Positions 34,405-43,620 of a stretch of 64,000 bases of DNA are shown piece after piece. The number at the start of each line of letters is the position of its first letter. The first letter of the stretch is position 1. The DNA comes from Powellomyces hirtus (Eukaryota; Chytridiomycota; Chytridiomycetes; Spizellomycetales; Powellomycetaceae), in assembly GCA_025526995.1 (NCBI GenBank), contig JAHLKG010000002.1:1116001-1180000 (forward strand), read 5' to 3'. A program made the position numbers and the translations under genes. Below the pieces are notes generated by a model that saw only the letters and a list, made by a program, of their open reading frames with translations, was not told the origin of the DNA and made no database searches.

Positions 34405-35079
34405 ATGTCACTGCTTGCGCGACTCTCGGGCACAATCCGGCACTTCACCCCGACCCCGACATTCCTCTCCGTCTTCCCCACCACACCACTCGCCACCCTG
34501 TCACAACAACGATTCTACCGCCGACACACTTACGAAACGCTCTCCCACCCCCACGGCACTGGGCGATCTGTGCAGACGACCGGCGACCGGGCCACGCAGG
34601 CGTATTTCCGTCTCCGCGACGTTGTGCAGGAGTCAAAGCTGCGAGAAATTGTCCGTGCCCAGGATCGATTCGAGAGGAGCACGGACAAGCGGAGGCGAAA
34701 GAGGAAGGAGAAGGAGTGGAAGGCTTACATGCGAGTGGTCAAAAAGAGAGTTGCCGTTGCGTTTGATCTCAAGAACAGGTTCGTATTTTGGCGAAAATCT
34801 CAGCGAATGCAGCATGTTATGAGGCATGGGAAGATGCGCGGGAGGATCGAGCGATATCGTTGCAGTGATTATCGCGCTTGGTACCTTCGAGCAGGGTGGA
34901 AAGGGGGCGTAGTGCACACCAACTTCTGGGCATCTCCACTCACAGGAATCTTCTTTTCTTACATGCAGAACAACGACGGCAAAGAGATTATACGACGATA
35001 TTTGAACAAAACCAAGATACAAGCATTATACAACATAATCAAGTGGAAGCGACATGATAATGGGATGACACAGATCTGA
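34405..35079 (+). CDS. Mitochondrial small-subunit protein, bS21m-like
   Basis: A 224-codon frame. The N-terminus is a mitochondrial-type leader (MSLLARLSGTIRHFTPTP). Residues about 65-125 have the bS21 layout: AYFRLRDVVQESKLREIVRA, then FERSTDKRRRKRKEKEWK and a basic helix (MRVVKKRVAVAF). Fungal MRP21 proteins usually stop soon after this helix; here the frame runs another 100 residues of Arg/Tyr/Trp-rich sequence, which could be a lineage-specific tail or read-through into an unspliced intron. Assigned by pattern only. It is tail to tail with UBFD1. Confidence 0.6.
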   Translation: MSLLARLSGTIRHFTPTPTFLSVFPTTPLATLSQQRFYRRHTYETLSHPHGTGRSVQTTGDRATQAYFRLRDVVQESKLREIVRAQDRFERSTDKRRRKRKEKEWKAYMRVVKKRVAVAFDLKNRFVFWRKSQRMQHVMRHGKMRGRIERYRCSDYRAWYLRAGWKGGVVHTNFWASPLTGIFFSYMQNNDGKEIIRRYLNKTKIQALYNIIKWKRHDNGMTQI

Positions 35080-35156
35080 ATGGAGGCAGAAAGTTGACAT
35101 TCCCCATCTCAGATTCCGGAAGCCTGTTGAGGCAACGATAGTAGTGTCTGGTCATT

Positions 35157-36290
35157 TACAGCCAGCTTCCAAAGGGACCTAGGATGGCATCTGGAAATAG
35201 ACCACAATTAGACCTTGTTGCCATTCAACCGCGAGCAAGTGAGGGATCCATACCTCTGACGCTATCGATGTACTGGCACGGCGCCCAATATATGTAGTAA
35301 TTCGACTTCTCCGTCGGTCCCAGCTGCAGAACCAGGATGTGGTATTCCGGGTGGCCCTTGATGGGTTCCGACTGCACGCCCTTTATGGAGCCCATGCCCA
35401 CCTTCTGTGTCCGTTCTAGAGAATGTATTCCCGGCTGTGAGAAGGTTGCATCGCTATGGGTTTTCGGGTAGTCTGCCGGGGCTTACCATTTGTTCCGATC
35501 CAGAGTTGGTCAAGCTCGAGTTTGAATGTCAATCGCACCTTTTCCCCCCGTGAATTAAGCATTGAACGCAACCCATTCGGGGGGAGAGGGCTCTTTATGC
35601 CCAGAATACCAGGTTCCGCGTCGTCTGGTCTCCCCTTGTCGAGCACCTTCTTGTGCTCAGTCTTTTCGCAAAGTGGTGTCTTTACAATGGCTTAGTTGGA
35701 TAGGACACAGTAGTCAGCGTCGGAGCCTTCACCAGTGTCGCAAGCTGAGTTCATCACTCACGTTGATGTTTTGTCAGCACGGGGGCAGTCGTCGCCGCCG
35801 CAGCAAGGTTTACAATATCCTCCACTGAAGGAAAGAAGCTCTCATCAGACTGCGATTCTGCACCGTTTCTGGTCTCGCGTAAAAGCCATACCTTTGCTAG
35901 CCATTAGCAGCACCTTGATACCATCCACAATTCCCGCGTCCTTGACGGTCTGCTCGTTTTTCAACATTCCCTTATACAGCAGCTTCTGCATGTTGGCATG
36001 CACGCCCGTCGCTTCTTCCACTTTGACCTTCAGTTCCGCAACGGTGGTAGACTGCAGGACCTCAAATTCGTGGGTGCTTTTGCCGTGCGTAAGACGAAAA
36101 CGGACGGTTGGGTCTGCATCTTCCGAAGCTAATTTGCAACGTCAGTTGGAGTGGATGACCGACAGCGCAGGGACCGTAGAAGACAGGGTAGGGACCAACC
36201 AGCACGTTTCCTACCGCGTTTGGTACAGGTGTTGCCATCTGGAGGTTGAAGTGCGGGAGTTGAGGATGTAGCGTCTGCTGCTGATATCAT
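35157..36290 (-). CDS. UBFD1: Ubiquitin domain-containing protein UBFD1
   Basis: About five exons from 36290 to 35157. Exon 1 (MISAADATSSTPALQPPDGN...) joins a ubiquitin-like domain: VRFRLTHGKSTHEFEVLQST, AELKVKVEEATGVHANMQKL, LYKGMLKNEQTV. After a linker comes the UBFD1-specific C-terminal domain: LDKGRPDDAEPG, KVRLTFKLELDQLWIGT, VGMGSIKGVQSEPIKGHPEY, LGPTEKSNYYIYWAPCQYID and the last exon ending GPFGSWL. Order and spacing match animal UBFD1 closely. It lacks a terminal Gly-Gly, so it is not a conjugated modifier. Molecular role is poorly known even in animals. Confidence 0.9.
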
Positions 36291-36921
36291 TCTGAGACGG
36301 TGGGTCTGTGGTGTTTCGGTAATTGAAGTTGTATTTGAGGGATTGTGTGGAGGTGGAAATGGGGAGAAGCGTGGTGAGGTGAGTTTAATTAGCACGCTGA
36401 CCAACCAGTCGCGCATCAAGTCGTTTCCGCGTCAGAAGAAACCAGAAACAGGCCTTGCACTACAAGTAAAGCATGGCAAACGGAAGTGAGCGATCTAGAT
36501 AGTCAATGGACAGTGTACATCTTGCTTGAAATCGTACCAGTGGCTGAAGAAAAGTCAAAATGTTTCACTGCTTCGTTGGCCGAAGCATATTCAGAGTTTG
36601 GCAACCCGAGTACTCAAATGGCGATAGGTGCTCGTTAATGCGGACTGGAGCACCGGAACCAAACTCCCAGTGCTCCTGATGAGTCTTTTTAACCCACTCT
36701 CATTGTTCGGGAAGGAGACATGTCTCGCATCAATCATCCTTTCTGAGACACGTCACTCGAAAAATGACAGTATCCAAAGTAATGAGAGAAAAGTGTCAAT
36801 CGAGGCGGAAGTTGCTTGTTGCCATGGAGCGCGTTGTTCGCGGTCTCGACATCCGCGAATGCTAACACCGACCACAGGCGGGAGATCACCACCGGAATTT
36901 CCGATACATTCACACTCAGAA
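36291..36921. promoter_or_regulatory. Shared promoter region, UBFD1 / PHB1
   Basis: About 630 bp between divergent start codons. Short open frames are seen on both strands but none is conserved or well composed; treated as regulatory DNA. Confidence 0.4.
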
Positions 36922-38110
36922 ATGTCTACCGCAGCTCTTGAATCCCTCGCTCGCTGGGCTGTGCCCATTGGTGCCCTTGTCAGCGGTCTCCAGTACAGCA
37001 TGTACAATGGTATGTATGTTTGTCGTGAGTGATATATTGGGGTCTCGGAAGAATAGACGAATGAGGAAAGTGTGCAGGAGAATTAGTCGACTTGAAATGA
37101 GGAGGAACGAGACTAGTGGAATGCTCAAAAGTAGAGCGCCTATAGCTCATCCAAAATGGAAGTCTGAGCCTCGTTCTCACCTTTGCCAATCCCATAGTCG
37201 AAGGTGGTCAACGAGCCGTGATCTTTGACCGTCTGCGAGGAGTTATGCCCGTTGTCGTGAACGAAGGCACGCACTTCCTTGTGCCATGGTTGCAAAAAGC
37301 CGTTCACTTTGACGTCCGCACCAAGCCACGCAACATTTCCACCACGACCGGATCCCGAGACATGCAGATGGTCTCCCTGACCCTCCGTGTGTTGCACCGC
37401 CCTGAAATCTCCCGCATTCCCAACATTTACCAGAACCTCGGCACCGATTACGATGACCGAGTCCTGCCGAGTATTGGAAACGAAGTGCTGAAGAGCATCG
37501 TTGCCCAGTTTGATGCTAGTGAGCTGATTACCCAGCGTGACCAGGTATGTGTCTTGGAGCTATGATGGAGAGAACTGCCGGGCATGAAGAGTACTTTGGA
37601 ATCTCAATCTGACCCCATTCCGTTTTTCCATGTTTTGTAGGTCTCCCAGCGAATCCGTGAGGACCTCCTCAAGCGTGCCAGCGAATTCAACATCGTCTTG
37701 GAAGACGTCTCAATCGTATGTCCCGTGGTCTACTCGCGGGTTGCAGGTGGTCGTTGTACTAATCCGATCCCCTTCATGCACAGACACATCTGACATTCGG
37801 CAAAGACTTCACTGACGCCGTCGAGCAGAAGGTGATTGCCCAGCAAGAAGCCGAGCGTGCGCGATTCGTCGTCGAGAAGGCCGAGCAGGAACAGCTCGCC
37901 GCCATCATCCGCGCCGAGGGTGAATCCCAGGCAGCCCAGCTCCTTTCCAACGCGTACAAGAAGTCCGGACAGGCCCATCTTGAGCTCCGCAGAATCGAAA
38001 CCTCCAAGGACATTGCTACCTCCCTGTCCACTGCTAGGAACGTCACTTACCTGCCGTCGAACCGGGGAGCAAACAACGGCACCAACATGCTGTTGAACCT
38101 TGGCCAGTAA
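36922..38110 (+). CDS. PHB1: Prohibitin-1
   Basis: Four exons (36922-37009, 37198-37544, 37641-37715, 37784-38110) sum to 837 nt, 278 aa, the usual length. Seen: the N-terminal hydrophobic anchor ([20 protein letters not shown]), [16 protein letters not shown], the SPFH core ([40 protein letters not shown]), and the C-terminal coiled coil ([20 protein letters not shown]). PHB1 forms ring complexes with PHB2 in the inner mitochondrial membrane, which hold proteases and stabilise new respiratory subunits. PHB2 is not in the window. Confidence 0.97.
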
Positions 38111-38451
38111 AGTGTTAGCCGAACAGCATAGCCATTCCGTTTTATTTTCCCTCCCGTTCCCCTCCGTTCTGAAGCAGTTCAGGTAGAAATAGCTATCTTC
38201 TACACTTCTTTACATAGCGCTCCACAGCGCAATCTCTTTGGTCACGAATATACATATCTTTTACATCCACCATTGATTGCAGCGGAGATAGAAAGAGCTT
38301 TGGAAGCATGTTATGGAAGCATTACAATAAAAATAAAAGATGGATCTGCTATGTATATATGCGATACTCTCCACTATCCATTGGTGCGGGTATGGGAATG
38401 AGCGGCACTGGCGTGGTCTCCTTTGGGTGTCCGTGGAAGTGTGAAGGATCT

Positions 38452-39633
38452 TTATATTGCAATCTGCCTCGCTCTTATGCCGGAAGCGAGGGCGACTGGA
38501 GGGATTTCGCATGATTCCTCCTCATCAGATCTCGATGGTCCGAGCTCAATCCCCTCATCGGCCGGGTTGACCATGTTTTCCATCGTCTCATCCACACCGC
38601 CCCGGAGCGCCAGCACGACATTGCCGACATACACGACAGCGGGGTTGGCCACACCTTCATCTGCCACAATCCTCTCGATGGTTTCGACTGTCCCGGTGAC
38701 GACGCGTTGCTCGCGCCACGTGGCCTTCTCGACCACCGCGACGGGCGTGTGTGGCGGGTAGGCCGCCTCGTCTCTGAGTGTCGCAACGAGCATGCTCATA
38801 CGGTTCATGCCCATCATGATGACCAGCGTCCTGCGGGGCGTGAAGCGCGGAATGGTGGGAACGCGTCCCCCTTGGCCTCGTCCCGTGATGACCAGGAACT
38901 GATCCGCCAGTCCACGATGAGTCACGGGAATCAGGGCCGACTCGGCGGCTGCGATGCAGGAGCTGATGCCGGGAACAACGGTGATTTGGGACTCTGAGAT
39001 TCCGTGCGAGCGGAGATAGAGGACTTCCTCTCCACCGCGTCCAAACACGAACGGGTCTCCACCCTTCAGCCGACAAACGACCAGTCCAGCGTGCGCGTAC
39101 CGCGCCATCCACTCGTTCGCATCCTTTTGCGCATCATCACTTCGATTCCGTGTTGTTCGTGGCAATTTCAGCAGTTTTCCGCGGACCATGGCCAGGATTT
39201 TTGGCGAGACCAGCAAGTCGGATATCACGATATCAGCGTTTCGAATGGCTCCATGAGCACGCATAGTCAGAAGTCCTGGATCCCCTGGCCCGGCGCCGAC
39301 GAGTGTACATGTGCCTGTTGGGAGACGGTGCTTGGAGGGAAGGTGCGACAGGAGCATGCGGATGTGGTGTTGGAGTTGGAAAGGGAGAAGAGAGAGGACC
39401 AGAAGGAGGAAGGTGGTTATTGGGGTGGCCCTGGTAACGGGTTTTGTGGAGTCGACGACGGAGGCGGACTGTGGCCCTGGGGAACGTGGTGGGGGCATTT
39501 TCCAGGATATATGTAAGGTAGAAGGAGAATCGACTGGAGGGAGCAAAGGTCGACCAGGAACGAAAAGGGAGACTGAGCAACGACGAGGAAGACGAGGAAG
39601 ACGACGACGACGACGACGCTTCAACGCAAGCAA
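38452..39633 (-). CDS. MET1: Uroporphyrinogen-III C-methyltransferase (sirohaem pathway)
   Basis: A single exon as read, 393 aa from 39633 or 348 aa from the ATG at 39498. The SUMT/CobA domain starts near residue 108 and is complete: LVGAGPGDPGLLTMRAHGAI, YAHAGLVVCRLKGGDPFVFG, RGGEEV, GISSCIAAAESALIPVTHRG, and TLVIMMGMNR. It adds two SAM-derived methyl groups to uroporphyrinogen III, the first committed step to sirohaem, the cofactor of sulfite and nitrite reductases. Odd point: before the domain is a hydrophobic run (ITTFLLLVLSLLPFQL) long enough to act as a membrane anchor. There is no fused dehydrogenase/chelatase (Met8-like) part. An upstream exon cannot be excluded. Confidence 0.9.
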   Translation of the reverse strand: MLALKRRRRRRLPRLPRRCSVSLFVPGRPLLPPVDSPSTLHISWKMPPPRSPGPQSASVVDSTKPVTRATPITTFLLLVLSLLPFQLQHHIRMLLSHLPSKHRLPTGTCTLVGAGPGDPGLLTMRAHGAIRNADIVISDLLVSPKILAMVRGKLLKLPRTTRNRSDDAQKDANEWMARYAHAGLVVCRLKGGDPFVFGRGGEEVLYLRSHGISESQITVVPGISSCIAAAESALIPVTHRGLADQFLVITGRGQGGRVPTIPRFTPRRTLVIMMGMNRMSMLVATLRDEAAYPPHTPVAVVEKATWREQRVVTGTVETIERIVADEGVANPAVVYVGNVVLALRGGVDETMENMVNPADEGIELGPSRSDEEESCEIPPVALASGIRARQIAI

Positions 39634-40394
39634 CCGAGAGACAAGTGCAGATGAAGCTATAAACCAAAGACTGGCCGAACGCCGATAGCAGTTGGGAAGA
39701 ACTTAAATTTAGAAAAAAAAAAAGAAGAGGGGGAAACCCGCAATGGCGAATATATAATCCAGAAGTGTGGGGGAGGAAAGTGTGAGGGAAACGATCACGC
39801 CTTAATCTATCATCTCTGTTTCTCACGATTGCGCCATTTAAAAAGCGCGTCGCGTGCGTTGAAATCAAATCAAGTCAGCCGTCCTAGATGTATTATAGAG
39901 ATTAAACTCGTGTGCCAAAATGATAGCGATAATAAATGCATACCGTGTGTATTCGAGTTCATCGTGGAAGAATCTTATCAACCTATGAAGATAGCGCGCA
40001 TTGTTACTCATGATACTGGGCGACGTTACGCCGACGTACGTTCGAACATGCTTCCCGCTGGGAGATAGGAGGATGTTTGCCGGGTTTCCATCGAGGTCTT
40101 GTGGCTCCCAGTGTCTCCCCGCGGGAGATAATACTTGCTGTGTATGTTATTACAATCCATCGACACGGGAAGGTAGATAAGTCTACCGGCTCGCAAGACG
40201 ATTCTACTAATGTCATAAGGAGCACACCCAAGGGCGTCCCAAGGCCGCTGCTTGCGACACTGAGGCCAAAGTGGCCGCACATCTCATTACCGTCCCATTA
40301 CCAGATTCTTGGACAAGACGTCGGCACTGTTGTAGTTCGTGCCCGCGTGCTCAACAAACGGTTTTGCGGTGGCCTGAAGACCTCAACTCATCCC
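39634..40394. other. Intergenic region upstream of MET1
   Basis: About 760 bp. Mixed GA-rich and AT-rich sequence. A 110-codon plus-strand frame (40077-40409) has no recognisable domain and ends in the tRNA relic, so it is probably not a gene. GCCAAAGTGGCCGCAC at 40263-40278 may be a further scrap of tRNA-His. Confidence 0.4.
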
Positions 40395-40441
40395 GCCAAA
40401 GTGGTTTAGTGGCGGCGCACCATCACGTTGTGCCGTGAGGG
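40395..40441 (+). pseudogene. tRNA-His relic (5' two-thirds)
   Basis: Starts GCCAAAGTGG like the intact gene, keeps an A-box-like TGGTTTAGTGG and the anticodon-arm sequence TCACGTTGTG-CCGTGA, but has about 3 nt inserted after the D-loop, 1 nt deleted in the anticodon arm, and no T-arm or 3' acceptor strand. It lies about 100 bp from the intact tRNA-His on the opposite strand. Confidence 0.75.
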
Positions 40442-40539
40442 AAACAAGGCCAAAAAGTGAATCCTAAAAGCGGTTTCAGAAGCGTCTTTGGATGACAAGT
40501 GACGGACACCAGGAGAGTAACAAAATGTCAAAATATGAA

Positions 40540-40610
40540 TGCCAAAGGGCGGAATCGAACCGCCGTCCTCACGGCCACAACGTGATGTGCTGCCACTATA
40601 CCACTTTGGC
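40540..40610 (-). tRNA. tRNA-His (anticodon GTG)
   Basis: Acceptor strands GCCAAAG (40610-40604) and CTTTGGC with discriminator A at 40540. The anticodon stem is TCACG/CGTGA with loop TTGTGGC, so the anticodon is GTG. The T-arm GCGGTTCGATTCCGC is perfect. No intron. Base 40611 would supply a G at position -1, though in eukaryotes this G is usually added by Thg1. It sits about 120 bp from the TSTD2 start, divergent. Confidence 0.95.
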
Positions 40611-40732
40611 CTGTGATGTGTGATGTGACTTGAGGTCGTCTGATTCCAACGAAGCGGTTTATTGAGACCTCCGAAGCTTGAAGTGTTTCCGTCTTTCTTT
40701 TGAAATGCAAACGCTCGAATCAACATTCAGCA

Positions 40733-42220
40733 ATGACTCTCCCCACCAGTGGAAAAGAGCGACGAACCGCCCGCCGCACGGCAATATATTATCTGATAAA
40801 AGCCGCCACGGTAGCTCCTCTCGTCACTGACGACAGAGATGGCAAAACTTGGGCCTGCTGCAACTCGACCTTTACGACACACCCAGACATTAGTCGGCAT
40901 GTACAGTCACACCATGCCGCAGAGATTGCTGCTCTTGAAGGCACCTATCTCACTTGCCCGCCGCCTCCAACATCAACGGCGGACGCGGCTAAACAGCCGA
41001 CCACCACCTTGTCAGACTTCCACTCCCGCCGAGCGGCTAAGGGCTCTTCCGACCCCATAACCCTCCAATGCACCTGCCCGCCCGCCACAGGTCTCGTCTT
41101 GCTGTTCTACAAATACGCACCGATACCCTCACCCACGGCCCTCGCGGCGCACCAACACTCGTTATGTACGTCGCTCGGATTAGCGGGCAAGCTCCGCATC
41201 TCCCCGGAAGGAATCAATGTGACACTTGCTGGATCCACGGCCGCTGTGGAGCAGTATATGGACGTCATGAGCAAAGACAAACTGCTGCGTGGGTGTGCCC
41301 TGCAGTCCACCGATGAAGGATGGGAGAAACGTAGAGAGCTGTTCTTCAAACCATCAGAGGGCTGCGTGCACGTTTTTGATGGCCTGAGCGTCAAGGTCGT
41401 GGATGAAGTCTGTCCATTTGGCGTAAAAGGATACATCCCCAACGACCTCTTGCACCACGAACCCGAACGCACCGCTCACCATCTCGCGCCGTCCGAATTC
41501 CACGCCCTTCTGACCCACGCGACGGCTAATCCGGCCACCCACGTCGTCCTCGATACCCGCAACCACTATGAAACCCATCTTGGACATTTCGAGAACGCTG
41601 TCCTGCCTCCCATCCGCAAATTCTCGTCTCTTCCGGCATATGTGAATGCGAATCAGCACCTGTTTCAGGGAAAGACGGTGCTAACGTATTGTACGGGCGG
41701 AGTGCGCTGCGAAAAGGCAGCGAGGTGGATTGGGGATCATGTCCAGGGTGTGGAGAAGGTGGTGATGCTGGATGGTGGGATACACAACTACCTGGAATGG
41801 GTCAAGGATGTTGAGCGACAGAAGCAAGTTTCGACCGAGCAAGATCATGTCGAAATTGAAGACAAGGACAGCTCTTCGGCACTGGCCTTCACCAATCTCT
41901 TCAAAGGGCGCAACTACGTGTTTGATGCCCGACAAAGCCTTGCGCCAGGTTCCTCAACGCCAGTGACTGTGTGCAAGTTCTGTGGCACCACCACGGGCGT
42001 GTATGCCAAGTGTGCTCGTGCAGGATGTCATCTGATGGTCACAACGTGTGACGCTTGTTCCCAGTCGGAACCAGCGGTGTTCTGCTGTTCTGCCTGCAAC
42101 AAAAAGCATGGTGCGAATGATGAAGGTGTAAAACCGTCATTAGATCATGGGATTAGGTGGATGTGTACTTGTGAGACGGAACGACGAGAGAGATTGTTCA
42201 AGAGGGCTGAACCATACTAG
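40733..42220 (+). CDS. TSTD2: TSTD2-like protein: zinc finger, TrhO-type domain, rhodanese
   Basis: Intronless, 495 aa from 40733 (506 aa from the ATG at 40700). Order: an N-terminal C2H2-like finger (CCNSTFTTHPDISRHVQSHH), the acylphosphatase-like domain of the UPF0176/TrhO family (LVLLFYKYAPIPSPTALAAH, KLRISPEGINVTLAGS), a rhodanese domain with catalytic cysteine in YCTGGVRCEKAARW, and a Cys-rich zinc-binding tail (CKFCGTTTGVYAKCARAGC). Bacterial TrhO hydroxylates U34 of tRNAs; eukaryotic TSTD2 function is unsettled. A tRNA-related role is therefore plausible but inferred. The adjacent tRNA-His is probably coincidence. Confidence 0.9.
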   Translation: MTLPTSGKERRTARRTAIYYLIKAATVAPLVTDDRDGKTWACCNSTFTTHPDISRHVQSHHAAEIAALEGTYLTCPPPPTSTADAAKQPTTTLSDFHSRRAAKGSSDPITLQCTCPPATGLVLLFYKYAPIPSPTALAAHQHSLCTSLGLAGKLRISPEGINVTLAGSTAAVEQYMDVMSKDKLLRGCALQSTDEGWEKRRELFFKPSEGCVHVFDGLSVKVVDEVCPFGVKGYIPNDLLHHEPERTAHHLAPSEFHALLTHATANPATHVVLDTRNHYETHLGHFENAVLPPIRKFSSLPAYVNANQHLFQGKTVLTYCTGGVRCEKAARWIGDHVQGVEKVVMLDGGIHNYLEWVKDVERQKQVSTEQDHVEIEDKDSSSALAFTNLFKGRNYVFDARQSLAPGSSTPVTVCKFCGTTTGVYAKCARAGCHLMVTTCDACSQSEPAVFCCSACNKKHGANDEGVKPSLDHGIRWMCTCETERRERLFKRAEPY

Positions 42221-42397
42221 TTAGCAAACGTGAATGGCGTTGCACTTATCAGTTTGACTTTTTGGAATACGTATATTTCGTGTATATAAAATAGATAGAG
42301 CGTTTGCGTGACCCCCATCAGGATCCCACAAATATGAACAACCAGTGAACGAGCATCAGAAGACCGCCTGTCATTGTAGAGCAGGCAACCCCTTCAT

Positions 42398-43267
42398 CTA
42401 CAATCGTCGCTTCTTCTTTGGCCTGCATCCTGCGAATCTCACTGGCGTAGAATCCGACAACCTGACCACCTTCCAACCAGCAGCCAACACAGCTCTGAAC
42501 GCCTGATCACGTCCAGGTCCAAATCCTTTGAATTTGAGATGCACGCCATTATCCATGACTTCACGTCTCACATCCACCGTATGATAGACTTTGGCCTTCT
42601 CGTTCCCCTTCTTCTCGGGCAAAGTCAGCGCCTTTTCTGTCAGGTATGCTACAGTCTGGTAGCCTGCATCGCTGGTCCCACGGGCGGCTTTCTTGAGCTT
42701 CAAGTTGCCCGCGGATGCCTTTGTGAGAATCTTTCCCTCGGGTGTGGTGAGGGTTGCGACTGTGTTGTTCTTGTTGGCGAGAATGTGCAGGGTGATATGG
42801 TGATCGGGCTGCGGGTGGAGCATCGAGTCCATGAATTCTCTGCTGCCAAACGCCCGGCTAGCAACCGAGTCCGGCTTTTTCTGATCGCGTCCTGAGCTGC
42901 CGGATGGGGCCCATTTCCCTAATCCAAGAGTCCGTTCGGCTGGGTTGGCCTTCTCTCGACTTCGCAGCGAGGAGAGCAGCTGTTGCATAGCTAGATTCTT
43001 GTTCGGCTTGGGTTGGAGAATTTCGTCCAATGGGCTCCGAAGTTTCTTTTCTGGTTCGGCAGCGGTGCCGGGAGTCGATGACGGGGTGGCGGCGGGTGAT
43101 TGGGGTTTGTTGGTCGAGTCCGAGTCGGAGGGGTCGGATGCAAATGTGCGGGCGCGGAGGAACAGGTGGGATGTTGCTGAATATGTCGGAGTGCGGAGAG
43201 ATGTGATGTGCCATGGCCGTGCGGGCCGGGCCAGGAGCAGCCGGGAGGAAGTGCCTGCCGGTGGCAT
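42398..43267 (-). CDS. MRPS11: Mitochondrial ribosomal protein uS11m
   Basis: The frame is open from 43501, but I choose the ATG at 43267 (MPPAGTSSRLLLARPARPWH), which gives a normal mitochondrial leader and 289 aa. The last ~130 residues are uS11: ITLHILANKNNTVATLTTPE, KILTKASAGNLKLKKAARGT, GVHLKFKGFGPGRDQAFRAV, and the terminal RFAGCRPKKKRRL that replaces the bacterial RPPKKRRV. It lies at the platform of the small mitoribosomal subunit. Between leader and domain is a Ser/Pro-rich linker. Stands head to head with GCP5. Confidence 0.92.
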   Translation of the reverse strand: MPPAGTSSRLLLARPARPWHITSLRTPTYSATSHLFLRARTFASDPSDSDSTNKPQSPAATPSSTPGTAAEPEKKLRSPLDEILQPKPNKNLAMQQLLSSLRSREKANPAERTLGLGKWAPSGSSGRDQKKPDSVASRAFGSREFMDSMLHPQPDHHITLHILANKNNTVATLTTPEGKILTKASAGNLKLKKAARGTSDAGYQTVAYLTEKALTLPEKKGNEKAKVYHTVDVRREVMDNGVHLKFKGFGPGRDQAFRAVLAAGWKVVRLSDSTPVRFAGCRPKKKRRL

Positions 43268-43620
43268 TACGTTCGGTATTGATGCTACGTTTCCAAATTC
43301 GCAATTTGCCCAGTGGTCTTCTGTCCTTTGTCGTCGGGTTTTCGCAGGTGGGGGCGTGGCTGGGTTGGTTGGTCTGGCTGGACGGAACAAGTGCATCCAG
43401 CCAGTGGTGTCACGTGCGTCAGTATCTCGGACGGGTCCGAACGGAATTGACAGGACTGGAAGGCGTGCCCCGATTGACAGGTTCCATTTGACATTGGCCA
43501 TTGCATTCCGCTACTCCTTCTCAGCTGCCTGCACAGTCAAACGAATCGTGCCCCAACGACACTAAAACCCCTCCCAGGCAATGTCCTGATTGACGCACAC
43601 TCGGCCTCCTGCGCAAGCAA
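43268..43620. promoter_or_regulatory. Shared promoter region, uS11m / GCP5
   Basis: About 350 bp between divergent start codons. The uS11m frame stays open upstream here, but its composition changes and it would bury the leader. No other gene seen. Confidence 0.4.

Noticed and set aside
40077..40409. A 110-codon plus-strand frame ending in the tRNA relic
   Set aside because: No domain, and its last codons are tRNA-derived sequence.
40540..42220. A functional link between tRNA-His and the adjacent TrhO/TSTD2-like gene
   Set aside because: TrhO acts on U34-containing tRNAs in bacteria, whereas tRNA-His has G34; neighbouring position alone is weak evidence.
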